A stretch of 64,000 nucleotides of DNA from Streptomyces verrucosisporus (GTDB lineage: Bacteria > Actinomycetota > Actinomycetes > Streptomycetales > Streptomycetaceae). A program made the translations under genes and the position numbers. The notes beneath the pieces were generated by a model. That model was not told the origin of the DNA and made no database searches. It worked only from the letters and a program-made list of their open reading frames with translations. Shown in pieces: positions 1 to 8,692 of this stretch (position 1 is its first letter; every line of letters begins with the position of its first letter). The DNA is taken from positions 124,001-188,000 of the forward strand of contig NZ_JADEYH010000002.1 of the NCBI RefSeq assembly GCF_017114865.1, in the 5' to 3' direction.

Positions 1-1306
1 GCCCGAGCGCCCGCCGACGGCGGGCGGGCGCCCGGCAGGGGGCGCGTACGGTACGCCGGGCGCCCCCATCCGGCCCTTCGAGCCGTACGAGCCGGCAGAG
101 CCGTACGAGCCCGCCGCCCATGACCGCGACGGCGGGTACGAGGACGGCTACGCCACCTACGGCGACGAGCCGGAGGGCAGTGACGGCTACGACGGCCACG
201 GCGGCCACGACGGTTACGGGGAGGAGAGCCCGCGCGAGGTGGCCCACCGGGCCAGGCACGGCTTCTACCCCGACCGCCGCATCAATCTCGGCGTCGTGCT
301 GCTGCCCCTGCGGATCCTCCTCGGCTTCGTCTCCGTCTACGCCGGGATGGGCAAGCTCTGCGACCCGGTCTACTTCGACGGGGACGAGCGCGGCTCCCTG
401 GTGGCCTGGCTCGGCTCCCTCCAGCCGTGGGCCGTCGCCGCCCCGCTGCGCGACCTCGCGGTCGCCCACCCCGTCGGCGCCGGGCTCACCGTGGCCTTCC
501 TCCAGATCATCATCGGTGTGCTGACCTTCATGGGGCTGTGGCAGCGGGCCGCCGCGGGCCTGGGCGCGCTGCTGTCGGCGGCCCTGATCCTGACGGTGAG
601 CTGGCACACGGTCCCGGTGTACGACGCCCCGGACTTCATCTACCTGGCCGCCTGGAGCCCGCTGGTCATCGCGGGGGCGCCGTACTACTCGCTGGACGCG
701 CGCCTGGCGGGCGAGGCCTGGCGGCGGCTGGGCCCGCGCGTGGAGGTGTGGGAGCTGCGCCGGCGCGTACTGCGGCGCGGCACGGCCGTCGCCGCGGTGG
801 TGCTCGGTCTGACGCTGCTGGTCGGCTCAGTGCTGGGCAGTGCGGTGCGCTCGGCGCAACTGGCCACCGTGCCGCGGCCGGGCGAGCCGCTGACGAACAA
901 CCAGCCGGGCTCGCCGCTGCCGCAGCGGTCCACCGGCGGTCCGAGCCCGTCCACCTCGGGCACGGGGGCCGGGGTGCCGGAGGCGGGGGACGGCTCGTCG
1001 CCGAGCCCGTCCACCTCCGGCGCCGGGGACGCCACCCCGAGCGCGGGCAGCACCGGCACCGGTGAGCGGCCCGGCACGCCGAGTCAGGGACAGACGGTGG
1101 AGGCGCCGCGGAAGCCCGCCGCCCCGCCCGCGCCCGAGCCGGGCACCCCGACCGGCCCCGGAGGCCCGGGCGGCGGCGGGGACACCGGCGACGCGGGCGG
1201 TACGGGCGGCGGCGAGGACGACGGCGCCGCGGACGACGGCGGAGCCGACTCCGGCGACGGCAGCGGCAGCGGCGGCGGCGGTGCGCTGGGCGGTCTGCTG
1301 GGCTGA
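1..1306 (+). CDS. DoxX-family membrane protein (5' end outside window)
   Basis: The frame is open from base 2, so the start lies left of the window and about 434 residues are visible. The first ~80 residues are an acidic Tyr/Gly/Asp-rich soluble stretch. Hydrophobic segments follow from about residue 95 to 280, beginning with a DoxX-like helix that contains YAGMGKL and ending with VLGLTLLVGSVLG. The last ~140 residues are a low-complexity Pro/Ser/Thr/Gly tail, probably outside the membrane. DoxX proteins are small four-helix membrane proteins, some linked to quinol or thiol redox chemistry, but no substrate can be read here. The soluble head and long tail are much larger than the family core. 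The family call is fairly safe; the role is unknown. Confidence 0.7.
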   Translation, partial: PERPPTAGGRPAGGAYGTPGAPIRPFEPYEPAEPYEPAAHDRDGGYEDGYATYGDEPEGSDGYDGHGGHDGYGEESPREVAHRARHGFYPDRRINLGVVLLPLRILLGFVSVYAGMGKLCDPVYFDGDERGSLVAWLGSLQPWAVAAPLRDLAVAHPVGAGLTVAFLQIIIGVLTFMGLWQRAAAGLGALLSAALILTVSWHTVPVYDAPDFIYLAAWSPLVIAGAPYYSLDARLAGEAWRRLGPRVEVWELRRRVLRRGTAVAAVVLGLTLLVGSVLGSAVRSAQLATVPRPGEPLTNNQPGSPLPQRSTGGPSPSTSGTGAGVPEAGDGSSPSPSTSGAGDATPSAGSTGTGERPGTPSQGQTVEAPRKPAAPPAPEPGTPTGPGGPGGGGDTGDAGGTGGGEDDGAADDGGADSGDGSGSGGGGALGGLLG

Positions 1307-1396
1307 GCGGGGCCGCCGGGCTCGATCCGCACACCATCCGCGTGCGGGCCACGGCCGCGACCCCGGCGCCGTACACCGGGCCGTGCCCGGACCGGA

Positions 1397-2143
1397 CTAC
1401 CGGTGGGAACGGCGGTGGCCCGCGAGCTCCCTGGCGGCCTCGCTGAGGTCCTTGGCGGTGTCGATGGCCCGCCAGTACGCGCCCTGCGGGATCTGGAAGC
1501 CCGCCAGGGCGCGTTCGCGCGCCAGCCGGGGGAAGGTGGTCCGCTCGTGGTCACCGCGGTCGGGCAGCATCGCCGTGAAGGGCGCGGAGAAGACGTAGAC
1601 GCCGGCGTTGATCAGATACGGCGAGGGCGGGGCCTCGATGAAGTCCAGGACGTGGCCGAACTCGTCGGTCTCCACGGCGCCCCAGGGGATGCGGGGGCGG
1701 GCCAGCGCGAGAGTCGCGGTCGCATCGCGCTCGGCGTGGAACTCCGCCATCTCCCGCAGCGGGAAACGCGTCCAGATGTCCCCGTTGGTGGCGTACCACG
1801 GCTCGCCGGGGCGGGGGAGGGAGGCGGCCGCGTACTTCAGGCCGCCGCCGCGGCCGAGGGGCTCGGTCTCGATGACCGTCGTCACCCGCAGCGGCAGGTC
1901 GGCGCCGTCCAGCCACTCCTGGAGCACCTCGGCGAGATGGCCGCAGGAGACCACGGCGTCGGTGACGCCCTCGGCGGCCAGCCAGGCGAGCTGGTGGCCG
2001 ATGATGGGGGTGCCCGTGCCGGGGATCTCGACCATCGGCTTGGGGCGGTCGTCCGTATACGGACGCAGCCGCGATCCCTGGCCGCCGGCCAGGACCACGG
2101 CCTGGGTCGGATACGTGTGCGCTAGCTGGTCGTCGAGTGTCAT
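1397..2143 (-). CDS. NDP-sugar nucleotidyltransferase family protein
   Basis: This is a 248-residue cytoplasmic protein of the NTP_transferase (GT-A fold) family, which joins a nucleotide to a sugar 1-phosphate. The N-terminus has the signature LAGGQGSRLRPYT followed by RPKPMVEI, the nucleotide-binding loop and the lysine that contacts the sugar phosphate. The Asp of NGDIWTRF near residue 120 is the expected metal-binding position. The length matches short RfbA/ManC-like enzymes without the C-terminal left-handed beta-helix, so it is a minimal catalytic domain. It stands alone on the minus strand, with no glycosyltransferase or sugar-modifying gene beside it. The family is secure; the exact sugar (glucose, mannose, heptose) cannot be decided. 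Confidence 0.8.
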   Translation of the reverse strand: MTLDDQLAHTYPTQAVVLAGGQGSRLRPYTDDRPKPMVEIPGTGTPIIGHQLAWLAAEGVTDAVVSCGHLAEVLQEWLDGADLPLRVTTVIETEPLGRGGGLKYAAASLPRPGEPWYATNGDIWTRFPLREMAEFHAERDATATLALARPRIPWGAVETDEFGHVLDFIEAPPSPYLINAGVYVFSAPFTAMLPDRGDHERTTFPRLARERALAGFQIPQGAYWRAIDTAKDLSEAARELAGHRRSHR

Positions 2144-2288
2144 GCGGTGACGATATGCGCACCCTTCCCGCGCCCTTCCGGCACCCGTCGTCCCGTGCGG
2201 TCACGCGCGGAAGCCGGGGACTGCGAGGAACACCGCGGACGCGGGGTGTACGGCGGAACGGCCCCCGTACGCCCGGGGGCCGAGCCGG

Positions 2289-2702
2289 TCAGCGGGCGTC
2301 GGCGACGCCCGCTGCGAAGGAGGTGTCGCACACCGGCCGGGAGTAGGCGTGGGCGCGCGCGGGGCCGTACTTCTCGACCGCGGCCCGGCCCAGCGCGCGG
2401 GCGATGGAGACGCAGTGCCGCGCCAGCGACGGCCGGCGGGCGATCTCCTTCTGCAGGCCCGTCAGGGCGACGCCCGGATTCTCCCGCTGGAGCTCGGCGA
2501 CGAGCCGGTCGCGCACCACCTCGTGCGGGGTGCGGGGCCTGTCGCCGGGGGCCGCCGCCTGCTCGGCGGAGGCGGTCAGCATCTGCGTCCCCGACCGCGG
2601 CACCCAGGGAACGGCGGTGACGGCGAGGGTCCCGGACAGGACCAGGACGACCGGGAGGACGAGGGCGAGAGATCGGCCGATGCGGCGCGCTGCCTGATTC
2701 AC
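2289..2702 (-). CDS. Small exported or membrane-anchored hypothetical protein
   Basis: I do not recognise the family. The start is the GTG at 2702, chosen because GAGGA lies about ten bases upstream; an in-frame ATG at 2795 would add 31 charged residues before the signal segment. The 137-residue product begins with an Arg-rich n-region and one strong hydrophobic segment (LALVLPVVLVLSGTLAV), fitting a signal peptide or membrane anchor. The remainder is soluble, Ala/Arg-rich and contains two cysteines (RHCVSI and RPVCDTSF) that could form a disulfide outside the cell. It is flanked by the nucleotidyltransferase and msiK with no obvious functional link. Confidence 0.55.
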   Translation of the reverse strand: MNQAARRIGRSLALVLPVVLVLSGTLAVTAVPWVPRSGTQMLTASAEQAAAPGDRPRTPHEVVRDRLVAELQRENPGVALTGLQKEIARRPSLARHCVSIARALGRAAVEKYGPARAHAYSRPVCDTSFAAGVADAR

Positions 2703-2993
2703 TGTGGAGTCTTCCTCGCGAAGGACGGTATCGGGGCCCGTTCCGGGGCGTCTGCGATGGTAGCGAGGAGTGGTGATTTGGCGACATTCGGTCACTCTCG
2801 CGGGTGACGGAGAAGCCCGTAGTCCCAGGTGCGGAGATGTCCCCGTGTTGACGCGGACCTCGGGCGGGAGGCCCCGTGATTCCGCCGGGAACGGCCGAGG
2901 GGCCCGTACGGTCCGCTGCGCGCGGACGTACGGGCCCCGTGTCGGCCGTGTGGAGGACGCGGTCGGCCGATGGCCGACCGGTCGCTCGGCCGG

Positions 2994-4091
2994 TCAGTCG
3001 GTCAGCCGCTCACCGGTGGAGGTGGCGAACACGTGGGCCTCGCCGGCGCGCGGCACCACGTGGATCGTCGCGCCCTTCTCCGGCACCTCACGGCCGCCGA
3101 CGCGGACCACCAGGTCCTTCGCCTCGCCGCCGACCTGGGCGGTGCCGTAGACGTAGCCGTCGGCGCCCAGCTCCTCGACGACGTTGACGGTGACGGCCAG
3201 ACCGGCGTCGCTGCCCTCGCCCGCGATGTCCAGGTGCTCGGGGCGGATGCCGACCGTGACGGTCCTGTCGCCCTTGTTGGCGGCCTCGGTGACGGCCTCG
3301 CGCTCGACCGGCACGATGGTGTTGCCGAACTTCACGCCGCCGTCGGCGATCGGCACCTCGACCAGGTTCATCGCCGGGGAGCCGATGAAGCCCGCGACGA
3401 AGAGGTTGGCCGGCTTGTCGTACATGTGGCGCGGCGAGTCGATCTGCTGCAGCAGACCGTCCTTGAGCACCGCGACCCGGTCGCCCATGGTCATGGCCTC
3501 GGTCTGGTCGTGGGTGACGTAGACCGTGGTGATGCCCAGCCGGCGCTGGAGGCCGGCGATCTGGGTGCGGGTCTGGACGCGGAGCTTGGCGTCGAGGTTC
3601 GACAGCGGCTCGTCCATGAGGAACACCTGCGGCTCGCGGACGATCGCGCGGCCCATCGCCACACGCTGCCGCTGGCCGCCGGAGAGCGCCTTGGGCTTGC
3701 GGTCCAGGTAGGGCTCCAGGTCCAGGATCTTCGCGGCGTCCTCGACCTTGGCGCGGATCTGGTCCTTCGGCACGCCCGCGATCTTCAGCGCGAAGCCCAT
3801 GTTCTGGGCGACGGTCATGTGCGGGTAGAGCGCGTAGTTCTGGAACACCATGGCGATGTCCCGGTCCTTCGGCGGAAGGTGGGTGACATCGCGGTCACCG
3901 ATGCGGATGGCGCCGCCGTTGACGTCCTCCAGGCCCGCGAGCATGCGCAGGGAGGTGGACTTGCCGCAGCCGGAGGGGCCGACGAGAACGAGGAACTCGC
4001 CGTCCTCGATCTCGATGTTCAGCTTGTCGACGGCGGGCTTGTCGCCGCCCGGGTAGATCCGGGTGGCGTTGTCGTACGTGACCGAGGCCAT
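2994..4091 (-). CDS. msiK: Multiple-sugar ABC transporter ATPase MsiK
   Basis: A 365-residue ABC ATPase of the MalK/UgpC type. Walker A is GPSGCGKST (about 38-46), the signature LSGGQRQRVAMGR is near 136-148, Walker B VFLMDEPLSNLD follows at 155-166, and the switch histidine is in THDQTEAM. The C-terminal ~120 residues form the OB-fold regulatory domain (VGIRPEHLDI). In Streptomyces MsiK is the shared ATPase that energises several sugar importers, including the cellobiose (CebEFG) and chitobiose (DasABC) systems, which fits a lone ATPase gene without permeases nearby. The ATG is preceded by AAGGAG. It lies just upstream of the tRNA-Thr on the opposite strand. Confidence 0.9.
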   Translation of the reverse strand: MASVTYDNATRIYPGGDKPAVDKLNIEIEDGEFLVLVGPSGCGKSTSLRMLAGLEDVNGGAIRIGDRDVTHLPPKDRDIAMVFQNYALYPHMTVAQNMGFALKIAGVPKDQIRAKVEDAAKILDLEPYLDRKPKALSGGQRQRVAMGRAIVREPQVFLMDEPLSNLDAKLRVQTRTQIAGLQRRLGITTVYVTHDQTEAMTMGDRVAVLKDGLLQQIDSPRHMYDKPANLFVAGFIGSPAMNLVEVPIADGGVKFGNTIVPVEREAVTEAANKGDRTVTVGIRPEHLDIAGEGSDAGLAVTVNVVEELGADGYVYGTAQVGGEAKDLVVRVGGREVPEKGATIHVVPRAGEAHVFATSTGERLTD

Positions 4092-4155
4092 GGTCGCTTG
4101 TCTCCTTCACCGGCAGGAACGTGCCGGACGATCCGAGTAAAGGTCGCGTTCCGCT

Positions 4156-4174
4156 TGTGTGAACCTGTGTGAAC
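4156..4174 (-). promoter_or_regulatory. Tandem 9-bp repeat upstream of msiK
   Basis: TGTGTGAAC occurs twice, at 4156-4164 and 4166-4174, one helical turn apart and about 65-80 bp upstream of the msiK start. Spacing on one face of the helix is typical of an activator or repressor site. The binding factor is not recognised and the repeat could be chance. Confidence 0.3.
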
Positions 4175-4318
4175 GTGGGCCGACGGTAACCCGCCGGGGG
4201 TTGTCTTGTCAGTACTTCCGCGGTCACGAAAGGGCACAGGCCCGGCGCCGGGAAGTGGGTACACTGCACACTGCGTACGTGCCGAGGCCCCCGCCGGGAC
4301 CGCGGCGCCACCGCACAC

Positions 4319-4391
4319 GCCGCCTTAGCTCAGCTGGTAGAGCGCCGCTCTTGTAAAGCGAAGGTCGTCGGTTCGAACCCGACAGGCGGCT
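4319..4391 (+). tRNA. tRNA-Thr (anticodon TGT)
   Basis: A full cloverleaf can be folded: acceptor GCCGCCT/AGGCGGC with discriminator T at 4391, D-arm GCTC/GAGC, anticodon loop CTTGTAA giving TGT (reads ACA), and T-arm GTCGG TTCGAAC CCGAC. The outermost anticodon-stem pair is a C-A mismatch. CCA is not encoded. The 3' half from base 4350 onward is also the attachment site of the mobile element that follows, and the element's own copy restores the gene. The native 3' half remains at 25246. Confidence 0.93.
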
Positions 4392-4392
4392 C
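4350..4392 (+). repeat. attL: 43-bp direct repeat in tRNA-Thr
   Basis: These 43 bases, from the anticodon loop through the tRNA 3' end plus one base, are identical to 25246-25288. The copies diverge immediately outside both ends. Together with the adjacent integrase this marks the left attachment site of an integrated element. Confidence 0.93.
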
Positions 4393-4399
4393 TGGGAAC

Positions 4400-4443
4400 A
4401 AACCGCAGGATCATTCGGTGAAGGCCGGGTGACCTGCGGTTTT
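4400..4443. terminator. Hairpin between tRNA-Thr/attL and integrase
   Basis: AAACCGCAGG (4400-4409) pairs perfectly with CCTGCGGTTT (4433-4442) around a 23-base loop, with a short T-run on the plus strand. It could end transcription from the tRNA and from the integrase, whose stop codon overlaps its right arm. Confidence 0.5.
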
Positions 4444-6139
4444 ACTGTGCCGGGGGTTCCTCGGCGGAGTCGGGCTCCGCCTTCGGCTCCTCTTCCGGCT
4501 CGGCCTGCGTGAGCGCTGCGTGAGCGGACGGGAGACCACCGGCCGTTCCGCCGCCGGACGGGGCGGCACCGTCCGGACCGGTGACGGCTGCCTCACCGCC
4601 GCCCGGCTCGTCGTTCTCCTCGGCCCGGCCGGTGCTCTCCGGCGTGCGGGCGCGCGGCACGAGGCGGGCCGCCGCTTCGGCGATGGCCTTGTCCGTCTCC
4701 GGCAGGAGGCTGGTGTAGGTGTCGGCCGTGATCGTGATCGAGGAGTGGCCGAGCATCTCCTGGATGTCCTTCAGGTCCGCTCCGGCGGCGTGGGCCAGCG
4801 TCGCGGCACCGTGGCGCAGGTCGTGCAGGCGGACGGGCGGGAGGCCGATCTCCTCGTACAGCTCGATGAACCGGCGGGTGACGTTGGAGGGGTGGAGCCA
4901 CTCGCCGTTCTCGCGGGTGAAGACCCGGCCGGTCTCCACCCAGGCGTCGCCCCACTCCCCGCGCTCCTTCGCCTGGCGCGCACGGTGGAGCTCCAGGGCA
5001 CGGACGGTCGCGGAGTCCAGCGCGATGGTGCGTGCGCCGGCGTCGGTCTTGGGGTCGTCCTCGTAGACCTTCCAGCCGTCGACCACGAGCTGTTTGGCCA
5101 CGGTGATGAGCCCGGTCTCCAGGTAGGTGTCGGCCCACAGCTGACCGCACGCCTCGCCCCGCCGCAGACCGCGGAACGCGACGAGGTGGAACAGCGCGTA
5201 GAGCCGGTCCTTCTCGGCGTGGTCGAGGAAGGCGCCGGTCTGCTCCGGTGTCCAGACCATGACGGGGGAGGGCCTCTCACCGGTGCGCTTCCAGTGCTCG
5301 ATGCGCTCCTCGGTCCACACCAGGGCCTTGGGCCGCCTGCCCGCCTCCAGCCGTACGTGGGAGGCGGGGTTGAAGGTGATCAACTGCTGTGAGATCGCCG
5401 TGTTCAGGGCGGCCCGAAGCGTGGAGCGGATGCGCTGCAGCGTGGAGGGGCTGACGACCCGGCGGAAGGGCGGCATCTCGGCGATGGCCGCCTTCAACGC
5501 CTTCCGCCGCGCCCGGTTCTCCCGTCCCTTCCAGGGGATCTCGGCGAGATCGCTGATCGCCTTGCGGCGCGCGGCGTTCGCCTCGACGATCTCCACGTTG
5601 GTCTCGGCGATGGCCTCGAACATCTCCGACAGGTGGCTGACCCGCAGCCGGTCCAGCCGCAGATGACCGATCCGGGGCTTGAGGTGGACCCGGATGTTGC
5701 CCTCGTCGCGGTTGATCGCACTGCGGCGGCCCTTCTTGCCCGCCAGCCAGGTGTCGAGCCATTCGCCGACGGTGAGCCGACTGGTCAGGTCCAGGCCGTG
5801 GTTGAGCTTCCGGCGGATCTCCTCGACGTCCGGCAGGGGCGCCTTGTCGTCGGCGACCTGCTCCAGCAGCTCAGCGATCCGCTCGACGTCTTCGGGGTCG
5901 TCGGCATCGGGCAGGGCGAGGAGGGCGCGGACGTGGTCGAGGTCGGTCTGGGCGGCCTTGAGAGTGTCGTAGCCGGCGCGGCTGAAGGAGCGGCGGGCGC
6001 CGTCCTCGCGGGGTGGGAGTTCCTGGCGTATGGAGTAGGTGCCGTGCTTGCGGCCGGCGAGCTTGGGGCACTTCTTGCCGAGCGGTCTGCCGGTGTGGGG
6101 ATCGCGGCAGTAGCAGCGGCGGTGGGTGGAGCCCTTCAA
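4442..6139 (-). CDS. int: Tyrosine site-specific integrase
   Basis: A 565-residue tyrosine recombinase that would integrate and excise the element at tRNA-Thr. The start is TTG at 6139, overlapping the stop of the upstream regulator (TTGA), with AAAGGGA upstream. An N-terminal Cys/Arg-rich segment (RCYCRDPHTG) resembles the AP2-like DNA-binding region of actinomycete integrases. The core-binding domain spans about 110-300. The catalytic set is visible: Arg in FRGLRRGEA, HDLRHG (HxxR), LGHSS and the Tyr of ITADTYTSLLP. A ~75-residue Pro/Glu-rich tail follows the catalytic tyrosine. The gene abuts attL, as is standard for tRNA-targeting elements. A duplicated 26-bp arm-type repeat lies in its 3' coding end. 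Confidence 0.93.
   Translation of the reverse strand: MKGSTHRRCYCRDPHTGRPLGKKCPKLAGRKHGTYSIRQELPPREDGARRSFSRAGYDTLKAAQTDLDHVRALLALPDADDPEDVERIAELLEQVADDKAPLPDVEEIRRKLNHGLDLTSRLTVGEWLDTWLAGKKGRRSAINRDEGNIRVHLKPRIGHLRLDRLRVSHLSEMFEAIAETNVEIVEANAARRKAISDLAEIPWKGRENRARRKALKAAIAEMPPFRRVVSPSTLQRIRSTLRAALNTAISQQLITFNPASHVRLEAGRRPKALVWTEERIEHWKRTGERPSPVMVWTPEQTGAFLDHAEKDRLYALFHLVAFRGLRRGEACGQLWADTYLETGLITVAKQLVVDGWKVYEDDPKTDAGARTIALDSATVRALELHRARQAKERGEWGDAWVETGRVFTRENGEWLHPSNVTRRFIELYEEIGLPPVRLHDLRHGAATLAHAAGADLKDIQEMLGHSSITITADTYTSLLPETDKAIAEAAARLVPRARTPESTGRAEENDEPGGGEAAVTGPDGAAPSGGGTAGGLPSAHAALTQAEPEEEPKAEPDSAEEPPAQ
4506..4531 (+). repeat. Left arm-type repeat (integrase binding candidate)
   Basis: This 26-bp sequence, itself two tandem 11-mers (TGCGTGAGCGC then TGCGTGAGCGG, the second continuing ACGG), recurs with one mismatch at 25109-25134. 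It lies about 114 bp inside attL, while its partner lies about 112 bp inside attR. In the circular form both copies would flank the crossover core in direct orientation. Confidence 0.55.
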
Positions 6140-6816
6140 GCGGTGTTCCCTTTGGTGGTGTCGGCCTCGGGCGGGTCGACGTCGGAGAGTTCGGGGGGTA
6201 GGTCGGGTGGGGTGCCGCCGCCGTCGCGGATGAAGGCGCGGGCCACGCGCAGCCGGTACTTGGCCTGTACGGCGCGTTCGGCGTAGTCGGCCCGCGCCTC
6301 CAGGGCTTCCTCCCGCCGCGCGGGACTGGGGGCGGTCTCCGCCTCCCACCGCTCGCGCTTCTCGCCGTCCAGGGCGGCCAGGGCGGCGCGTTGGTGGTCT
6401 GCGTGGGCGCGGAAGGTGCGGAGCATGGCGTCCTCGACGCCGAAGTCCTCGGACTGGCCGGTGAACCAGCGCATCGCGTCCCAGGTGGGGACGGCGTCCC
6501 GGTAGGGGAGTTGCTGGACCCGTGGAACGTAGCCGACCGGGTAGAGCAGGCAGACCGGGTAGGTGTTGAGGGCTTTGGCCAGGACCATGACCTCGACCAG
6601 GGGCAGGGTGCGGCGGCGGCCGGACTCCATGTTGGCGATCACATTGCGGGGAATGGGGTAGCCGACCTGCTCGCACCGGTCGGCCAGGTCCTGCGCGCTC
6701 CATCCCAGCTCCTTCCTCCGTCGGCGGACTTCGCCAGCCACGGTGGCCGTGACCTGGTCCGCCCACTCCGGGACGTCGTCCTCGTCATCCCCAGGATCGA
6801 AACCGTGCTGTGTCAT
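6136..6816 (-). CDS. XRE-family regulator of the mobile element
   Basis: A 226-residue cytoplasmic DNA-binding protein. Residues ~24-80 form an XRE helix-turn-helix (VRRRRKELGWSAQDLADRC ... NVIANMESGRR). The rest is charged and probably helical, with an Ala/Arg/Glu-rich segment around 140-200. Its stop overlaps the TTG start of the integrase by two bases, so the two are translationally coupled and the protein probably controls integration together with Int. It is divergent from the Xis-like gene at 6912, and the ~95-bp gap between them is the likely shared control region of the integrate/excise decision. Related actinomycete elements carry similar regulators here. Confidence 0.8.
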   Translation of the reverse strand: MTQHGFDPGDDEDDVPEWADQVTATVAGEVRRRRKELGWSAQDLADRCEQVGYPIPRNVIANMESGRRRTLPLVEVMVLAKALNTYPVCLLYPVGYVPRVQQLPYRDAVPTWDAMRWFTGQSEDFGVEDAMLRTFRAHADHQRAALAALDGEKRERWEAETAPSPARREEALEARADYAERAVQAKYRLRVARAFIRDGGGTPPDLPPELSDVDPPEADTTKGNTA

Positions 6817-6911
6817 GGAGACACATTAACTTGATGACACTGGATGGTGTGGCCTGGAGCCGGACGTGATGAGCGCGTTCGCCGAGGGCTCAGCCGTGAA
6901 CGGAGCACCAC

Positions 6912-7142
6912 ATGCGTGAGACCGCAGCCGCCGAGCAGTCCAAGGGGATGACACGGGAGGAACTGCTGACCCTGCCTGCCGCTGTTGACCTGGACACCGG
7001 CAACCGGGCGCTTGGGCTGGGGCGGAGCAAGGGCTACGAGCTGGCCAAGCGGGGCCAGTACCCGTGCAAGGTGCTGCGACTAGGCAGGACGTACCGGGTG
7101 GTGACCGCGGACCTGCTCAGCCTGCTGGGCCTGGCGGCGTGA
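6912..7142 (+). CDS. xis: Excisionase-like (Xis/RDF) DNA-binding protein
   Basis: A 76-residue protein whose core matches the MerR-like winged helix of excisionases and recombination directionality factors: LPAAVDLDTGNRALGLGRSK, then a C-terminal wing ending TYRVVTADLLSLLGL. The start is ATG with GGAG about nine bases upstream. Such proteins bend attL/attR DNA and steer the integrase toward excision. Divergent transcription from the regulator-integrase pair is normal for actinomycete elements. Family membership is likely; action as an excisionase is inferred from size and position. Confidence 0.75.
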   Translation: MRETAAAEQSKGMTREELLTLPAAVDLDTGNRALGLGRSKGYELAKRGQYPCKVLRLGRTYRVVTADLLSLLGLAA

Positions 7143-7378
7143 CCGCCCGTCCTCGTAGCAGACGATTCTGCGTTGAGCTGACACAGAAGCGGTGGACTGT
7201 GGCGAGGGCTGGACGTAGTGTCCGTGTCCCCTCGCCGCGGCCGAGTGCCCGCGAGGAACAGGTGAGCCTCCGGCGGCGCAACGCCGGAGGCTCCGGCAAC
7301 ACCCCTGTACGGCCTGAAGCGATCGAACCCGGCGGCCAGGGCGCGCAAGCCCGCCACCGCCAGACGAGGAGCTGCCCT

Positions 7379-8692
7379 GTGCAACCTACGCCACCCGGCC
7401 CCGCTGCCGCACCCGGCAAGGCCGCCTGGCCACCGGTCGCGGTACCTGGCCGACCCGGCGCCCGCCTTCAGGGCGCACCGGCCGAAGACACCGGTTCCTG
7501 CGCCGACCAGGACGCCGACCCCTGTGGCCCCGCCCAGGCAGAACAGCTCGATGGACCGGAGGAAGCACCGGAGCTGGAGCCGACGCACGGATCGGAGTTG
7601 CTGGGCGAACTACGGGCGCGGATTGCCCAATTCGTGATCCTGCCTTCGCAGGAGGCGCTGGACGCGGTGACGCTGTGGGTGGCGGCCACGCACCTGCAGC
7701 CCGCGTGGCAGCACGCCCCGCGCCTGGCGGTGGTGGGACCGGCCAAGCGGTGCGGCAAGTCGCGGCTGCTGGACGTGCTGACCGAGACGGTCCACGAGCC
7801 GATGCTCACCATCAACACCACGCTGGCCGCGGTCTTCCGCTCGATCACCGACGAGCCGCCCACCCTGCTGGTGGACGAGGCCGACACCATCTTCGGCACC
7901 CCGAAGCAGGCCGAGAAGAACGAGGAGATGCGCGGCCTGCTCAACGCCGGACACCAGCGCAACCGCTACGTCACCCGGGTCGTCGGCAACGACCACACAC
8001 CCCACAAGTTCGCCACCTTCGCCATGGCGGCCCTCGCGGGGATCGGTGACCTGCCCGACACGATCATGGACCGCTCCGTGGTGGTCCGCATGCGCCGCCG
8101 CGCCGAGGGCGAGAGCGTCAAGCCCTTCCGCTCCCGCCGCGACATCCCGGCCCTGCACGACCTGCGTGACCGTATCGCCGCCTGGGCCCGGCCACTGCTG
8201 GACGAGGCCGCCGACCTGGAACCGGTGATGCCGGTGGAGGACCGCGCCGCCGACACCTGGGAGCCCCTGGTGATCGTCGCCGACCTCGCCGCCGGACCCT
8301 GGCCCCGCCGGGCCCGCACGGCGTGCGCACGGATGGTCGCCACCGAGGTCGAAGCGGAGGAGGACCAGCCGAGCGGAGCCCGCATCCTGGCCGACATCCG
8401 CAGGGTGTTCGCCGCCCAGCGCGAACCCGACAGCCTGCCCACGGACGAGCTGCTCCACCAGCTCCGCCAGGACGCCGAGAGTCCCTGGGCGGAGTGGGGA
8501 CGAGGCGGGCTGACCGCCCGCGACCTGGCAGCCATGCTGCGCGAGTTCGGCATCAAGCCCGGCAACGTCCGCCTCGCCGACGGAACCCAGCGCAAGGGCT
8601 ACACGCGCAACAAGTTCCTCGACCCATGGCGGCGCTACTGCCCCACCGTCCACTCAGTGGACACCGCACCAACCAGCACCACGATGGCCTGA
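7379..8692 (+). CDS. DUF3631 P-loop ATPase (replication-associated candidate)
   Basis: A 437-residue protein starting at GTG 7379, with GAGGAG eight bases upstream. After a Pro/Ala-rich head of ~70 residues comes a P-loop domain: Walker A GPAKRCGKSRLL near 120-130 and Walker B PTLLVDEADTIF near 161-172. A typical DUF3631 C-terminal half follows (GQxRNRYVTRV-like region, IMDRSVVVRMRRR, and a helix-rich domain with GGLTARDLAAML). DUF3631 proteins occur in actinomycete plasmids and integrative elements, often beside or fused to primase-like proteins, so a role in copying the excised circle is plausible but not proven. No separate RepSA- or Prim-Pol-like initiator is seen. Confidence 0.75.
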   Translation: MQPTPPGPAAAPGKAAWPPVAVPGRPGARLQGAPAEDTGSCADQDADPCGPAQAEQLDGPEEAPELEPTHGSELLGELRARIAQFVILPSQEALDAVTLWVAATHLQPAWQHAPRLAVVGPAKRCGKSRLLDVLTETVHEPMLTINTTLAAVFRSITDEPPTLLVDEADTIFGTPKQAEKNEEMRGLLNAGHQRNRYVTRVVGNDHTPHKFATFAMAALAGIGDLPDTIMDRSVVVRMRRRAEGESVKPFRSRRDIPALHDLRDRIAAWARPLLDEAADLEPVMPVEDRAADTWEPLVIVADLAAGPWPRRARTACARMVATEVEAEEDQPSGARILADIRRVFAAQREPDSLPTDELLHQLRQDAESPWAEWGRGGLTARDLAAMLREFGIKPGNVRLADGTQRKGYTRNKFLDPWRRYCPTVHSVDTAPTSTTMA

